Positions 1-10,658 of a stretch of 64,000 nt of DNA are shown one piece after another. This DNA comes from Hyaloperonospora brassicae (taxonomy: Eukaryota; Oomycota; Peronosporomycetes; Peronosporales; Peronosporaceae). Location of the stretch: the NCBI GenBank assembly GCA_947650285.1, contig CANTFL010001361.1:48367-112366 (forward strand), read 5' to 3'. The notes beneath the pieces are model-generated. The model saw only the letters and a list, made by a program, of their open reading frames with translations, searched no databases and was not told the origin of the DNA. The stretch's first letter is position 1. Each line of letters opens with the position of its first letter. The translations under genes were made by a program, and so were the position numbers.

Positions 1-877
1 TTTTCACTATCTTTACGGCCACCTCCTTCGCGATTAGTAATCGTTTAGAAGCATTCCTGCGTGTTGTGATAGGCAATAGTATGTGTAGGATGACGGTAAT
101 GGCCTTAGGGGGGTAAATTTCTTCTCCAAAAACCAGTGTATATCGATAGCAGCACCATATCAACTTAATAAATCTGGGACGTGGGGCATTTTTTTATTTC
201 CAATTATCTGGGGCATTTTTTATTTTCTTGATTAAATGGGGCATTTTTTATTTTCCTGAAATATTTATTCGCCGATAATGTAATGTGAATAATGTATTAT
301 ACATCTAAATGTTTCCTGTAAAACTAAACAGCTAAATTTATTGCAAAAATAAGGTCATAAAGGGTGATCTGATTATTTGACGTTGGCGTAATCAGCCACC
401 TGTGACTTGAAATCGATTTTTGCGGTGGTAAAAGAACATGTTCCTTAACGACAGAAAGCGTCACGAACACTGTAAATGACAATGTCGCACAACACGTAGA
501 TACACTTTCGAACCAGGTCAAAGCTGGAAGCTTGTTTGTGCTCGCCATTGTCCAGCCAAAGCAGTAGCGGCTTTAGCGGCTGCGATCGAGACGCAAATGG
601 GTTTATATCCTCTGATTGCTTTGCTAGTACACAGGCCTGAAATTGCATGAGCAAGAGACTTGTGCGTTGCTTCTATATTATCGTCATATCACTCGACCTC
701 TTAATCCCATGTGAAGAACGAGAGCTATCATTCAAAGCGAGTCTCGATGCGTCGCAACGTCTACCAAAATTACTTGCGTTGACAGACTTCTACGAGCTGC
801 AAGGAGTTCCCATCTGTCTGTCAAACAGACACAATTATCACACACCAGCAACTCGATTACCAGTCTGTCATGACGGC
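1..877. other. Intergenic, no gene recognised; short T-rich tandem repeat
   Basis: I see no recognisable gene here. Positions 182-255 hold three copies of a 27-28 bp unit that begins TGGGGCATTTTTTATTT (starts near 182, 209 and 237). A short minus-strand reading frame at 445-654 has amino-acid-like composition but no family I can name. Other frames near 647-1144 lie antisense to the ABC-F gene and are shadows. Confidence 0.5.
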
Positions 878-2665
878 TCAGGTCGAGTTGTTAAAACTGC
901 GCTTTTGTTCCCGCTCGTACTCAGTGTAGTTTCCGTCAAAGAACTCGACACGGCCGTTACCCTCGAACGCAATGATGTGGGAGCAAATACGATCGAGGAA
1001 CCATCGGTCGTGAGAGATGACCATGGACACGCCATTAAAGTCCGTGAGAGCAGCTTCCAGCGAGCGCAGCGTGTCGACATCAAGATCATTCGTCGGCTCA
1101 TCCAGCATCACCACATTGTGGCCACCCAGCAGCATTTTGGCTAGGTGGACACGGTTGCGCTCACCTCCACTTAAGCTGCCGACTTTCTTTTCCTGCATCG
1201 CACCTCGCAGATTGAAGCTTGCAATGTAGGCACGCGTGTTGATGCGGTCGCCACCAATCTCCACAAACTCATTGTCGCCCGAAATCTCCTCGTAAACCGA
1301 CCGCCTGCCGCTTAGTTCTTCGCGACTTTGACACACGAAGCCCAAACTCACTGTCTTACCTAGCTCCACTTTACCCGCATCTGGCTCCTCGATCCCCGCA
1401 ATCACATTCAGCAGCGTGGACTTCCCCATGCCGTTTCCTCCAACTATACCGACGATCGCATGAGGCGGAATCTCAAATGAGAGCTTATCAAACAGCACAC
1501 GGCCATCGTTCAGTGTTTTACGCAAGTTGTTCACCTTGATCACCTTGTTACCCAGACGCGAGCCCGACGGCACGACGATCTGTCCTTCGTCGATTCGTGC
1601 TGACGTTCGGAAGCCACTGGACTCCATGTCTTGTAGTTTCTTCACACGCGCTTTGTTGGCCTTCTTACTTCCTTGGTGCTCCTGTGCCCAGGCAATTTCA
1701 GATGCAATTTGTTTTGCACGGACAGCATCGCCCTTTCGCTGCATGTTCAAGCGATTACGACGCTGTGTGAGCCACGTAGTGTAATTGCCTTCATACGCGT
1801 ACGTCTCGCCTCGATCAAGTTCCAAGACCCAGCCAGCGACGTTGTCCAGAAAGTAGCGATCGTGCGTGATCGACAGTACGGTGCCACGGTACTTTTGCAA
1901 AAACTCTTCCAACCAATGAACCGACTCGGCATCCAAGTGGTTGGTCGGTTCGTCCAGTAGCAACATGTCTGGTTTCTCAAGCAGTAACCTACACAATGCC
2001 ACACGTCGTCGTTCGCCTCCTGACAGCACGTTCACGTCCGTCTCTCGTGCTGGCACTTTCAGTGCTGCCATGGCCTTCTCGACTTCATGACTCAAGTCCC
2101 AGCAATTCAGGTGCTCAATCTTGTCCTGGAGAGTTGCTTGTTGAGCTAAGAGCGCGTCGAGATCGGCATCGGGCTCACCCATGGCCATCGACACATCGTC
2201 AAAGGCAGCCAAGAGCTCCTGACTCTCTTTCAAGCCGTCCATGATATTGTCGTACACGTTTTTGCTCTCATCGAGCTGTGGTTCCTGTGGCAAGTAGCCC
2301 AGTTTCACACCCGGTTTCAGCCATCGATCGCCGTCAAAATCGTTCCGAACGCCGGCAATGATTTTCAAGAGCGTCGACTTGCCACTACCATTGGCGCCCA
2401 AGATACCGATCTTTGCTCCTCGGAGGAAGCCCAAGTTCACGTGCTGGAAGAGCTTTTTGCCGCCGGAAATGGTCAGTCCGACATCGCGCAAGTGACACAC
2501 AAAGTCTCCAGCGACACCACCCCCGGCATTTTTGGATGACGACGACGATGATGAGCGCGTAAGTGATAGAAATAAACAAGTCGTAGCTGGACACGAAACA
2601 CGAGAGGCCGCAATGATGACGGTCGGACTGCACCGGGCAGAAGAGGGGCGTCGGAGGCGCAGCAT
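878..2665 (-). CDS. ettA-like: EttA-type ABC-F ATPase (translational throttle), probable mitochondrial form
   Basis: The 595-residue protein has two ABC ATPase domains and no membrane segments, as in ABC-F proteins that bind the ribosomal E site. Domain 1 has Walker A GANGSGKST (about 90-98), signature LSGGE (214-218) and Walker B LLLDEP. Domain 2 has Walker A GGNGMGKST (409-417), signature LSGGE (498-502) and Walker B VMLDEP. Both catalytic Glu residues are present. The charged inter-domain linker (about 300-345) corresponds to the tRNA-interaction motif. Phrases such as KLGYLPQEPQL and ISHDRWFLDRI are typical of bacterial EttA rather than eukaryotic GCN20/ABCF1-3. The first 50 or so residues are extra to bacterial EttA, rich in Arg/Ser and lacking acidic residues, which suggests a mitochondrial presequence (inference). 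The single exon starts at the only early ATG. Confidence 0.88.
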   Translation of the reverse strand: MLRLRRPSSARCSPTVIIAASRVSCPATTCLFLSLTRSSSSSSSKNAGGGVAGDFVCHLRDVGLTISGGKKLFQHVNLGFLRGAKIGILGANGSGKSTLLKIIAGVRNDFDGDRWLKPGVKLGYLPQEPQLDESKNVYDNIMDGLKESQELLAAFDDVSMAMGEPDADLDALLAQQATLQDKIEHLNCWDLSHEVEKAMAALKVPARETDVNVLSGGERRRVALCRLLLEKPDMLLLDEPTNHLDAESVHWLEEFLQKYRGTVLSITHDRYFLDNVAGWVLELDRGETYAYEGNYTTWLTQRRNRLNMQRKGDAVRAKQIASEIAWAQEHQGSKKANKARVKKLQDMESSGFRTSARIDEGQIVVPSGSRLGNKVIKVNNLRKTLNDGRVLFDKLSFEIPPHAIVGIVGGNGMGKSTLLNVIAGIEEPDAGKVELGKTVSLGFVCQSREELSGRRSVYEEISGDNEFVEIGGDRINTRAYIASFNLRGAMQEKKVGSLSGGERNRVHLAKMLLGGHNVVMLDEPTNDLDVDTLRSLEAALTDFNGVSMVISHDRWFLDRICSHIIAFEGNGRVEFFDGNYTEYEREQKRSFNNST

Positions 2666-2873
2666 GTTTTGCGTTGTTTGAGTGGCTTTTGGGACTAAAA
2701 AAAGACTGGTCGAACATATCTGGAAATTGTGTGGTCGTTACGTGAGCACTCCTTCAGGTCATTTCGTCCGACCAAAATGGAACGGGGGGTTTGGTCGGAC
2801 ACTAGTCAAGTCAAATGTGACGTTGAAGTACGCGCTTTGTTGAACGATTGTCACGCGATGTAGTCGCCAACTG

Positions 2874-3182
2874 ATGGTGGCGATGAGAGCGTTTACATGT
2901 CGAAAGGCTTTGCAACTTTTCGTGCGGCTTCTGGAGGCTCGAGACGCCCGAATGCACATTGAAAGACGGCGGTTTATCGGCAAACTTTTTTCCTCGTCGA
3001 GCTCGCTAACGATCGTGTCGACGACGTCTCATGGCGGAGATCACCTCTGGTACATGCACATAGATCAGGTTCGTGGGCCGAGTGGACAGGCCATGAATGA
3101 ATGCACCGATTCTGACATTGGCGTGGTCTGCATCATGAAAAAAGTCGGAGTACTGGGTTCGGCTGCTGTCTACGAGTTATAG
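2874..3182 (+). CDS. Hypothetical 102-residue ORF, possibly a truncated gene
   Basis: The ORF lies divergent from the ABC-F gene, 208 bp from its start, and ends 164 bp before the first Ty3/gypsy element. The first 40 residues are Arg-rich and could form an amphipathic helix. A Ser run follows. I recognise no domain. It could be the 5' exon of a gene cut off by transposon insertion, or chance. Confidence 0.2.
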   Translation: MVAMRAFTCRKALQLFVRLLEARDARMHIERRRFIGKLFSSSSSLTIVSTTSHGGDHLWYMHIDQVRGPSGQAMNECTDSDIGVVCIMKKVGVLGSAAVYEL

Positions 3183-3341
3183 AGGCAATGTAATCGAGAT
3201 GAAGAAGGCTGTTATGATGCAGCAGCGTACTACTAAGGCAAAGGTCGCTGCAGAAATATAATTAAAGTCATTCCTGGTGCAACTTCCCGATGCAGTTGTG
3301 GGGTGAATTCATTTGCTTCAGCTTCGTCAATACATGACATC

Positions 3342-3346
3342 CTTAC
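3342..3346. repeat. Target-site duplication CTTAC (left) of Ty3/gypsy element 1
   Basis: CTTAC precedes the TGTAACGGGG LTR start at 3347 and recurs at 11105-11109 directly after the 3' LTR. The 5-bp length is typical of Ty3/gypsy integrases and fixes the element borders. Confidence 0.93.
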
Positions 3347-3792
3347 TGTAACGGGGTAGCCCGTTACATGATATTGTCATTAAGGATAAAATGACAATAA
3401 AGAATAGTACGATGAATATTCTTTAAACAATGTCACAGATCATGATGATATTGTTGAGATGACCGAAGAGTCTACTCATTGGTTGATATCGTGATGATAT
3501 CAACCCACCAATCGCTGCTAGACGCGCGCAGTAGGTGGTGAGTAGACGTCACCATACATTTAGTTATATTAGTATAATTAAGTCAGGACAAACAGAGATA
3601 CGAGAGTTATAGGACTTAATTATATTAAATAACAGTTTTACTTTTTCTACGACTAGAGTCTTTCAACTTATTCGTTCGTTCTACCTTCCTCTGTGTAGTT
3701 CTACACCTAGCTGGACACTGACTATCACTACAGTCAGTGATAGTAAACTCCGTACTGGTTGACCAGTACGTAGTAGTCGGTGCCCCGTTACA
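3347..3792 (+). repeat. 5' LTR of Ty3/gypsy element 1 (446 bp)
   Basis: The LTR starts TGTAACGGGG and ends CCCCGTTACA, a 10-bp terminal inverted repeat. It contains several perfect short palindromes: one at the start (TGTAACGGG/CCCGTTACA), GGTTGATATC/GATATCAACC at 3481-3505, ACTATCACT/AGTGATAGT at 3721-3744, and CGTACTGGT/ACCAGTACG at 3751-3770. A TATA-like AT-rich stretch lies near 3620. Confidence 0.93.
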
Positions 3793-3794
3793 CC

Positions 3795-3810
3795 TGGTAG
3801 CACTTCGTAG
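3795..3810 (+). promoter_or_regulatory. Primer-binding site of Ty3/gypsy element 1
   Basis: TGGTAGCACTTCGTAG begins two bases inside the 5' LTR. TGG is complementary to the CCA tail of a tRNA, as in standard tRNA 3'-end priming. Element 2 has the near-identical TGGTAGCACTTTGTAG at 52009. I cannot assign the tRNA without the host tRNA set. Confidence 0.65.
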
Positions 3811-3842
3811 TCCGCCCAAATACCAAACTCGCATCGCCCAAC

Positions 3843-4955
3843 ATGAACATGTTGGACGATGTAGACGGCGACAGATTTCATGGATCCCGTGAAAGCTACT
3901 CCCATTTGAGCGACATCGAATGGAGTGCGATCGAACGAATGAGTTCGACCATTGGCGAGGAATTCATATGGGCCATGCTAACCTCAAGGGATAGGGACCA
4001 GCAACATGTCGTCATTAGAAAGTTATTGCAACGAGAACTTGATGAGTCGCGAGCGCAGGTGACCTTGTTGCAACAACAAGATCACCAGCGGAACGAAGAA
4101 CTGAGACAGTCCCAGTCCGCGCAGTCGACACGGGAGCGTCGATCGGGGTATCTAAAGCTAGAGATCTCCAATTATCACGAAGTCGAGAACGACTCCCTGT
4201 TTAGATGGTTCGTCGAAATCGACGATGCCATCGAGGCCCGTCGCATCGTCGATGAGCGAATGCAACTTGCATTCGCTCAGTCGTAATTGACATGGGATGC
4301 CAGGAATTGGGCTTTGAATCTCAAGTTGCACGACCCAAACGTCTTTGGGTCGTTGAGGATCTTCAAGACCCTGCTCAGCGAGACGTTTGAGCCTCCCAGG
4401 GCAGAGTTCAGGACTACTTAAACCCTTCGAAAATAAACAGGGTAAGCGTAAGGATCACGCTTACGCTCAGCATGTACGCTACCTTGCAACCTGCATGGTA
4501 GTGAACCCTGTGAGTGAATTTGTGTTAATCACAATATTCATTCAATGGCTGTACGATGGTCCCATCAGGGACCACCTGTTCCGCGGAGAGCTAAAGACGC
4601 TCTCCGAAGCAATCTTCGCTGCGGAGCAGGAAGACTTAGTGTGAGACAGGCTCACACTACGCTGACCCCTTTTCGTCCGCAGAGACGATCAGCGGTCGGA
4701 TGTCCAGAACCAATGGACCTCTGTAATGTCGAGGGCGAGAAACCTCGCCCTGCGAATGACAAGCGATCGGTGAGATGCCATCGCTTTCATAAACTGGGAC
4801 ACTACACATATGAATGCAGTATCCCCCGCTCAGGACCTCGCGGTGCTGAGCGCAGTAATCTTCCACCAGTAAGAAAAACTGGAGGGCGAGGGTCCGATGC
4901 TGTTGCAAAGCCGCAACAGCGAGACCAACCATCAAAAAATGGTCGGGGTCAGTAG
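3843..4955 (+). pseudogene. gag: Ty3/gypsy gag, copy 1 (broken)
   Basis: The gag reading starts with MNMLDDVDGD and continues through an Asp/Glu/Arg-rich capsid-like region with a Gln-rich coiled coil. An in-frame TAA at 4284-4286 interrupts it, and at least two frame changes follow near 4390 and 4545. The middle part (HAYAQHVRYLA, DHLFRGELKTLSEAIFAAEQ) matches retrotransposon capsid style and is continuous in copy 2. The C-terminal zinc knuckle near 4777-4818 reads C-x2-F-x4-H-x4-C: the second cysteine of the CCHC motif is Phe. This copy cannot make an intact Gag. Confidence 0.8.
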
Positions 4956-5104
4956 GGGCGGAGCGCCCTACTGATCCAGCAACATCAAGAGAATTTGCAA
5001 ATCTCTTGACGAAGGTTTCTCCCGACACGCAGTCCCTGTGTATCTCTGCACTTGGTGATGAGGTGTCCCTCATCACCTTGATGATGGAAGTGACAAAGGA
5101 CTTG

Positions 5105-8100
5105 TAACTTCGCACCCTAGTTGACTGTGGGGCGTCGAACATTTTTGTTCGTCGCCAGTCGCTAGAGGTAGGAATTTTTAACTTCGTGGAGCAAGAGATC
5201 TTTTCAACGAGAATGACGGTGCGCCTAGCGACAGGCGCATCGATCACTGTGAAGAAACGCGTAGTCGGAATCCACTACACGTTAAAAGATGAACAGTACG
5301 ATGATGATTTCATCGTACTCGACCTGGATGACAAGTTTGATGTCATCCTAGGACTACCTTGGCTCAGGAGATACAAGCCAAGGGTGATCTGGCAGCATCG
5401 ATCAGTTACGATACCTGCTACTTGTTCCTCAGATGACGATCTGACGAATTGCTTGAAAAGCCCACATTTACGTGGGTGTACTACGAGCGAGTGCTATGGC
5501 CTCACTCGTTGTACGCTCGTTAGCACGACTGTACAAGAACACAATGTAGATGATCACTACATTGTGTAGAAAGTTCTTCTGGACCCTGTGGATGTGACTT
5601 CCCAGGAAGTAATCGAGACAGTGAATGTCTTGGTTAATGATGGATCAGGCGTGGGCGCTTACGCGCTTGATTTGGTTGTGCCTCCGAAACTAACTTCGGA
5701 GATAAATCAATTACCGACGCTAGAACCGAAACGGTTCTTGCGTGATCTGCGCAGTAGCAAAGTCAAGCAGATATGTTCACTCGTCGCGGAGGACGAGTAC
5801 GTTACCGATATTCGATCGGCAACGGTGTATACTGAGACCGAGAGGGTTCATAGCAGCTCAACTATGGACGAAAGCGTCATCGATGAGAAGACTCGGATTG
5901 AGAGATATGAATATCAATCCTGGAAGTCGCTCCAGGCAAATTCTTTGTATAAGCATTTGATCCAATTAAAGAATGTGTTCCCTGAATCCGTACCTTGCGA
6001 GTTGCCTAAGGACAAAGGCACTCGACACGAGATCGAACTCAAACCGAGCTCGAAGTACTGCGTCATGAAGCAGTGGCCACTGCCTCGTGAACAAGTACTA
6101 GCGATCGACAAGTTCTTTGCCGATCGTTTAGCAGCGGGCCATGTGAGGGAATCAACATCCCCTCACAGCTCTCCGAACTTCTGTGTGCGAAAGGCCATAG
6201 GAGGATGGCGGATAGTGCAAGCGTTCAACAAGTTGAATGATGCAACGGTACCGGCTCAGACGCCGATACCGAGGAAGGACGTAATCATAGATGGTATGTC
6301 AAAGAGTACCATCTTTTCGTCCATGGATCTGATGGACGGATTATATCAGATCCTCATGCGTGAACGGGACATCCCGTAAACGGCAGTGAGCACCCCCAGA
6401 GGGATGCTGTGGAAGTGGCTAGTTATGCCAAAGGGGCTGAGAAATGCCCCTGCAACATTCAACAAATGTGTCACAAATCTGTTGAGACCGGTGCGAGACT
6501 TCTCACCGAGTTACTTCGACGATGTGTTCGTCTATAGTCGGGCTATGGACGGAAAGACGGACGTTGAAGTTCATAGAAATCACGTTCGTCAAGTCCTTCA
6601 ACTTATGCGCAAGTATAAGTTGTACGCAAAACTCAAGAAGTGTATATTCGCGGCTAGAGAAATACCACTTCTTGGGTGCATCGTGGTTATACCACGGCGT
6701 ACGCCCTGATCCGGAAAAGATCAAGGCGATCACCGACTGGCCAGTGCTAGTCGATGTTAAGGGACTAAGGAAGTTTCTCGGCTTAGCGGCATTCTTGCAC
6801 AAGTACTCGCGCAACTACGCCGAAATGACGGTACATCTTTCTTGCTTACTCAAGAAAAATGTCAAGTGGTCATGGAACTCTGAGTGCCAGCGTCCCTTTG
6901 AAGGTATCAAGCAAAGCTTGATGCAATCGCCGATCTTGGCGATTGCAGATCAGGACAGACCATTTCATGTGGTATGTGACGCCAGCGATTTAGCTACCGG
7001 CTGTGCGTTAATGCAGTTCGATGCAGATGGCTCGGAGCGCGTCATCTGCTATCAATCGCGTCAGCTGCAACCAGCTGAACGCAATTACCCAGTGCATGAC
7101 AAGGAACTCCTTTCCATGAGGTACGCACTGGCTAAGTTTCGCGTCTATCTCTTGGGAGATAGACCGTTTGTTGTCTATACGGACCATGCGTCATTACGCA
7201 TGGCCGTAAACAGCCCACACCTCTCGCAAAGGATGGCGAGGTGGCTGTCTTTCTTCGAGGAGTATAACTTCTCCGTGGAGTATAAGCCAGGACGACTTAA
7301 TGTTGTCGCCGATGCGCTATCACGTCGGCCCGACTTCGAGCCGACAACACGCGCAAACAGTGAGGCCTTGCCTACTTTTGCGGCACTGTCAGTCAGTGTG
7401 CCGTCATCGCCTTTACTCGATGACGTGCGGAAGGCATACAAAGGAGACATGAGTCTCCTTCGTTTGATGGGTCACCTTGCGAACCCATCCCGGAAATCCT
7501 TGTCGGATTTACCGGCTCTATACCATTCCTCGTTGGATCGGTATACGACTCGCAATGGCCTGCTAAACTACACAGCAGTTGCCGACGATACACCTCGTGT
7601 CGTCGTTCCCGATCATGATGATTTGCGTTTATGCATCATGTTCGAATGCCACGATGCGCTCTCAGGCGGGAATCGTGGTAGGGAAAAGACATACCTTACG
7701 GTAAGTCGTAACTTTTACTGCCCTGGTCAGTATCAGTTCGTACGCAAGTACATTCGTTCTTGAAAAGTCTGTCAACGGGTGAAGCCTAGCCCTTCATCCC
7801 GTGGGCCACTACAACCTCTGCCGGTCCCGGCAGAAGTTGGGAGTCCGTGTCCATGGACTTTGTCTTCAGGTTCCCCGAAGACTCTCACAAGAATAATGGT
7901 ATTATTGTGTTTGTGGATCGTTTCAGCAAGATGGTGCATTATGCTGCAGTCTCTGAATCGATCACTGCACACGGCTGTGTGCGTGTCTTCATCGACACAG
8001 TGTTTCGACTTCACGTATTACCTCGTGAACTCGTGTCCGATCGTGACCCTCGGTTCACGGCGGCGTTTTGGCAATCCGTGTTCCGTTCACTCGGAACCTG

Positions 8101-9555
8101 ATTAAAGATGTCCACATCTGACAATATCGAAATAGACGGTCAGACAGAACGTGCAAACCGTGTCCTCGGAATGATCCTTCGGGGATACGTCCACTCCTTT
8201 TCGAGTTGGAGTGAGTTCTTGCCGATGGTCGAATTTGCCATCAACAATTCCTTGCATGCGTCAACAACGCATACACCATTCTACGTGAATGGCTTACGCC
8301 ACCAACGTATTCCCGCCCTTATACAGAGTGACTCTGGGTTTAGAAGGGAGGAACTCGCTCGAGCTAAAACCGTCTTGGCTCTTGGTCATCACGTATCATC
8401 GCACATGCCGATACGTTCGACGTCGATGTCGATAATGTCGACATCGAAGAAGTTGATCTTAGCAGTAGCAATGACGTTGCCGCTACTTCAGACAATGATG
8501 ACGATGCTGGTATATTCAGCATCGTCAACGATTATTCCATCGAGGAAGAAGACAACCTCGCTGAAGAAGAGAACAATATCTTAGCAGTGCGCACGAAGCG
8601 CACTGAAAGACAAAACAAAGAGTCAGCAGAGAACTTCATGCTGACTCGAGAGGCGATAGTCCGTTTCGTTCAGAACTCCATCGCAAATGCGGTGGACCGC
8701 CAGAAACGGAACGCAGACAAGAATGGAAGAGCAAATGTTCTTTCATTTAAAGTTAATGACCTAGTACTATTGTCTACGGTAAACTTACCTGGACATGTAG
8801 TAACTAATGTCGGCAGTAGTAAACTACTGCCGAAATACATTGGGTCAATTCGTGTGTTGCATCGCAAGGGCAATGCATACACGATTGAGTTGCCTCGCAG
8901 GGTGCGCACGCATTCTACGTTTTATGTTGGTCGTCTCCGCCCGTACTATCAGTACGAGGCCTCTTGCGAGAACGGAGACAGCCGGCACGCTCAAGAATTC
9001 CCAACATATTCTTGTGATCGCGGACCAAATACTGAAGTTGGTCCTTCGTCGAAAGTAGTTGGTCCTTCATCGACGCGGCCTCGCGACGAGCCGTCTCTAG
9101 CTCGTCACGCAAACGACGCCTCTCGCGTTCACTCTCAAGCTGAGCGAACGCGAATTCCGATCGGTCCTTCTCCCGATCGGCACGAAGACGTCGCGGGTCC
9201 GACTGCAAGGCGTGCCGACGATCGTATTCGTGATCGACGTCTTCCCTCAGCTCGGTCAGGTAACGCTCGTGGTTACCCAAAGTCTCGTGCAGGCCCGGCG
9301 GCTGAGCCGGACCTTGTCTTTCCACCGCCACCAGAACCACTGGTGGATTCTCACGGTGGTCGACGCTTTCACGTGGGGCGTATCTTGAGCCGCCGCGTGA
9401 AGAATGGGGAGCGGAAAAGTTACCTTGTCCGCTGGCGTGGGTACCCACCATCGTATGACAGCTGGAAACCTCGATCCCAGCTGATGGCTGACGTTGAAGG
9501 TCTCGTCCACCAGTATGACGAGACTCATCCGATAGATCCGAGGGCCCATCGGTGA
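5105..9555 (+). pseudogene. pol: Ty3/gypsy pol, copy 1: protease-RT-RNase H-integrase-chromodomain (broken)
   Basis: Domains in order: aspartic protease with active site DCGA and the ILGLPWL flap-end motif (about 5115-5400); reverse transcriptase with YFDD catalytic box (about 5970-6700); RNase H with VVCDASD, DKELL and YTDHASLR (about 6950-7200); integrase zinc finger and catalytic core with MDF, SDRDPRF and DGQTERANR (about 7600-8330); a GPF-like C-terminal fold (about 8700-8950); a low-complexity linker; and a chromodomain ending in VRWRGYPPSYDSWKP (about 9360-9500). In-frame stops lie at 5567, 6377, 7760 and 8099, and frame changes near 6685, 7830 and 8330-8590. One zinc-finger His is Asn in GGNRGREKT; copy 2 keeps His. 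The 3' end overlaps the antisense ORF by about 640 bp. Confidence 0.92.
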
Positions 9556-10529
9556 ACACGCGCTTTTGGCGCTTGTAGACGGATTGCAAGTTTGCAATCG
9601 CGTCACGCATCTCAGCCGCGATGTGTGCCCTTCCTCAGGGCTAACTTAGGGAATACACGTCCCTATGTGCACGTTGCGAGTTGTCAACACAACTCGCACA
9701 AGGATCTCCCCAAGTGAGGCAAGGAATGTCTGCCTCACTCGACAAACGATGCAGTCGGTACCTTGCACTGGTTGGCGTTCTCTTCTCAAACTTGATGCGC
9801 ACCGCTTCAAATTTTTTGAAGCCATCCTTTTCGTCCAAAATTCTTGACATTTTGGATGAACGCGTTCCACGCCTCCAAAAGCGAGGCCTTGTCACGCTTT
9901 TGGTTGCCACTGTACCATCGACGATTGAGGAAAGTATCGAGATAAAAATCTTCTTCAGCGCGAAAGTTCTTCGCGCTGTAACTCAAGCCAAGAAGCTCAC
10001 TCGCATCGAATAAAGGTATTCGATGGTGTTGACTTGTCTCGTGAGACAAGCTATTGATGAGATATTCAGGCAAACGCCACGGCTTCAGCTCATCATGCTT
10101 CGAAGTGGTACCTTTGCCGGTACTACGGTTATCAGTATGACGACGGCTTGCACCATCGTCGAATCGCTCGTGCGAAGGCGCACGAGTTGATCGCGGTGAC
10201 GAGTAATCATACTCATCACCATATTCATCATCACTGCCGAACAGACTGTGACGCATGTCATGAGTCCGTACGTTCGGCAGGTCTCTTGATGAACGAGGCA
10301 CCGCAGGTGAACGCGATGCCTCTAAAGTCTTTTCCGAGTCAGACACATCTGACTCGCCAGAGTAGCTGACCCCTAACTCGGGGTCACTGTGTGCATGAGG
10401 TGTGATACCACATGCGCCTGCAGCAACACCTGCTCCAGGCTGAGAACGAGCAGCAGACGACGAGTCGTCTGCCGCAGAGGCGAACACAGCAACAGGCTGT
10501 GTCGTCTTTGGGTCACCCCGCATCGACAT
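8915..10529 (-). pseudogene. Antisense ORF of Ty3/gypsy copy 1 (about 538 codons, nearly open)
   Basis: Reading on the minus strand from an ATG at 10529 (MSMRGDP) gives one long frame with only three lesions: a small indel near 9830-9845 and two adjacent nonsense codons near 9641. Copy 2 is open at both places, so the ancestral frame was continuous. Predicted features: an acidic Ser/Asp-rich N-terminus (SGESDVSDSE, GSDDEYGDEY); a middle region with ELKPWRLPEYLINSLSHETS; a C-x6-C-x2-C motif (CLTWGDPCASC); and a C-terminal coiled coil (LESERERRRLRDELETARR) with a basic tail RSRKRPR. The frame ends inside pol, 641 bp upstream of the pol stop, so both strands are open there. I do not recognise the family. 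Between 9556 and 10658 no long sense ORF exists. Confidence 0.7.
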
Positions 10530-10643
10530 GTAACTATGCGAGGCAAAGTCAGAATGAACGAATCTGACCAACAAGTACTCCCCGTCCCGTTGGTATCCAA
10601 CGGGTGGCCACAAAAGTTTCGATGGTCACACGGTGACTATCAG

Positions 10644-10658
10644 TTAAGGGAGGGGTGA
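10644..10658 (+). promoter_or_regulatory. Polypurine tract of Ty3/gypsy element 1
   Basis: TTAAGGGAGGGGTGA directly precedes the 3' LTR. Purine-rich DNA at this place primes plus-strand synthesis. Element 2 has TTAAGGGGGGTGA at the same place. Confidence 0.85.
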
